64,000 nucleotides of DNA from CAUZWH01 sp965224275 (lineage in GTDB: Bacteria; Pseudomonadota; Alphaproteobacteria; SHVV01): NCBI GenBank assembly GCA_965224275.1, contig CBDCYR010000005.1, positions 310,001 through 374,000 of the forward strand. The letters run 5' to 3'. Numbering within the stretch: position 1 is the first letter of the stretch; each line of letters opens with the position of its first letter. This document shows positions 63,390-64,000 of this stretch, one piece after another. Both the position numbers and the translations under genes were made by a program. The notes under the pieces were generated by a model. It was not told the origin of the DNA. It was given only the letters and a program-made list of their open reading frames with translations, and searched no databases.

Positions 63390-64000
63390 ATGAGTGAATT
63401 GGACGCACAACGTCGCGGCTGGGTTGACGCCGCGTGCCAGCGGCTCGACCGCGACCGTTTGCGGCAGCTGGTATTCGAGATGACCGCCATCCCAAGCCCC
63501 ACCGGCGAAGAACGAGCGCTCGCCGAGTTCCTCGTCGCGCGCCTGAGCGACGCTGGCCTCGACGCAACTTATCAGCCGCTTGATCGCGCCCAGGGCAATG
63601 CCATCGCCCGACACCGCGGCGACGGCAGCGGGCCGGATCTACTGCTCTATGCGCCGATCGACGCCCACCTTGCTGGCGACCCCGAGGAGGATACGCCCTG
63701 GGCCGGCACCGAACTGCGCCCCGACATGCAGCTCGATCCGTTCGTCGAAGACGATTTCGTGATCGGACTATGCGCCGAAAATCCCAAGGGCTACGCCGCG
63801 GCTATTGTTGCCGCCGCCGAGGCGATCTGTCAGGCCGGCATACCCTTGCACGGCGATCTGATGGTCGGGCTCGGTAGCGGCGGCATGCCGACCAATCGGC
63901 GACCCGGTCAAGACCGCTACAATGCCGGCCAGGGCAATGGTTGCTCGTTCATGCTCGAACAGGGTTTCCGCGGCGATTTCGCCGTGATCGGCAAGGGCGG
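63390..64000 (+). CDS. M20-family peptidase/deacylase-like protein (5' part)
   Basis: The frame is open from ATG 63390 to the end of the window (203 residues). It has VFEMTAIPSPTGEERALAEF, a typical start of M20 (ArgE/DapE/CPG2) enzymes, LLLYAPIDAHLAG at the position of the first metal motif (HxD altered to IDAH), and an expected continuation at the cut. The altered motif may mean a divergent subfamily. The C-terminal part lies outside. Confidence 0.75.
   Translation, partial: MSELDAQRRGWVDAACQRLDRDRLRQLVFEMTAIPSPTGEERALAEFLVARLSDAGLDATYQPLDRAQGNAIARHRGDGSGPDLLLYAPIDAHLAGDPEEDTPWAGTELRPDMQLDPFVEDDFVIGLCAENPKGYAAAIVAAAEAICQAGIPLHGDLMVGLGSGGMPTNRRPGQDRYNAGQGNGCSFMLEQGFRGDFAVIGKG

Overview
The window is GC-rich bacterial DNA, most likely from an alphaproteobacterium of the Rhodospirillales type. 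The evidence is a CarD-type regulator next to a sigma-32 (RpoH) gene, a PagL-like outer-membrane deacylase, TRAP and ABC uptake systems, and many Rieske, TauD and luciferase-like oxygenases. The taxonomic call is inference from gene content only.

Region 1 (1-6031) is a conserved block: a CarD/CdnL C-terminus with a strong terminator, a calcineurin-fold protein that has lost most of its metal ligands, rpoH, an outward pair of exported enzymes (thermonuclease-like and M48 peptidase), a PagL-like protein, and tRNA-Arg(CCT).

Region 2 (about 6032-18110) is an AT-richer accessory island next to that tRNA. It holds the wreck of one operon: a metallophosphoesterase, an unrecognised 260-residue protein, two P-loop GTPase genes that resemble the 'double-GTPase' families, a protein with the hallmark N-terminus of GTPase-associated protein 1 (GAP1), a small broken gene and an HExxH metallopeptidase. 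Such GTPase/GAP1 sets have been predicted to be biological-conflict (defence-like) systems. Insertion sequences of three families (IS256, IS5, IS1595) sit inside three of the genes. In each case removing the element with one copy of its target duplication rejoins the reading frame exactly. An IS630-family transposase lies at the left edge. Frameshifts and a nonsense codon show that the operon is also decaying.

Region 3 (18303-64000) is a catabolic and transport region, largely intact but with several frameshifted genes. It contains six Rieske oxygenase large subunits (one frameshifted, one internally deleted), only one small subunit and no recognisable reductase or ferredoxin. Around them are CoA-transferase subunits, a NicX/M29-type metalloenzyme, a molybdenum hydroxylase large subunit, two TauD-family proteins (one with an HxA instead of HxD iron motif), amidase, amidohydrolase, alpha/beta hydrolases, a protein made of three RidA domains in tandem, an HpaB-type monooxygenase, two luciferase-like monooxygenases, two heme-oxygenase-fold proteins, and ABC, TRAP and DMT transporters. 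The layout suggests uptake and oxidative opening of small aromatic or heterocyclic acids, but no substrate can be named from sequence alone.

Two copies of a 200-281 bp element with CTAG-terminated inverted repeats (26621-26820 and 60548-60828, opposite orientations) and three REP-like CCCTCTCC/GGAGAGGG palindromes lie between genes of region 3. Coordinates of broken genes give the full span including inserted elements.
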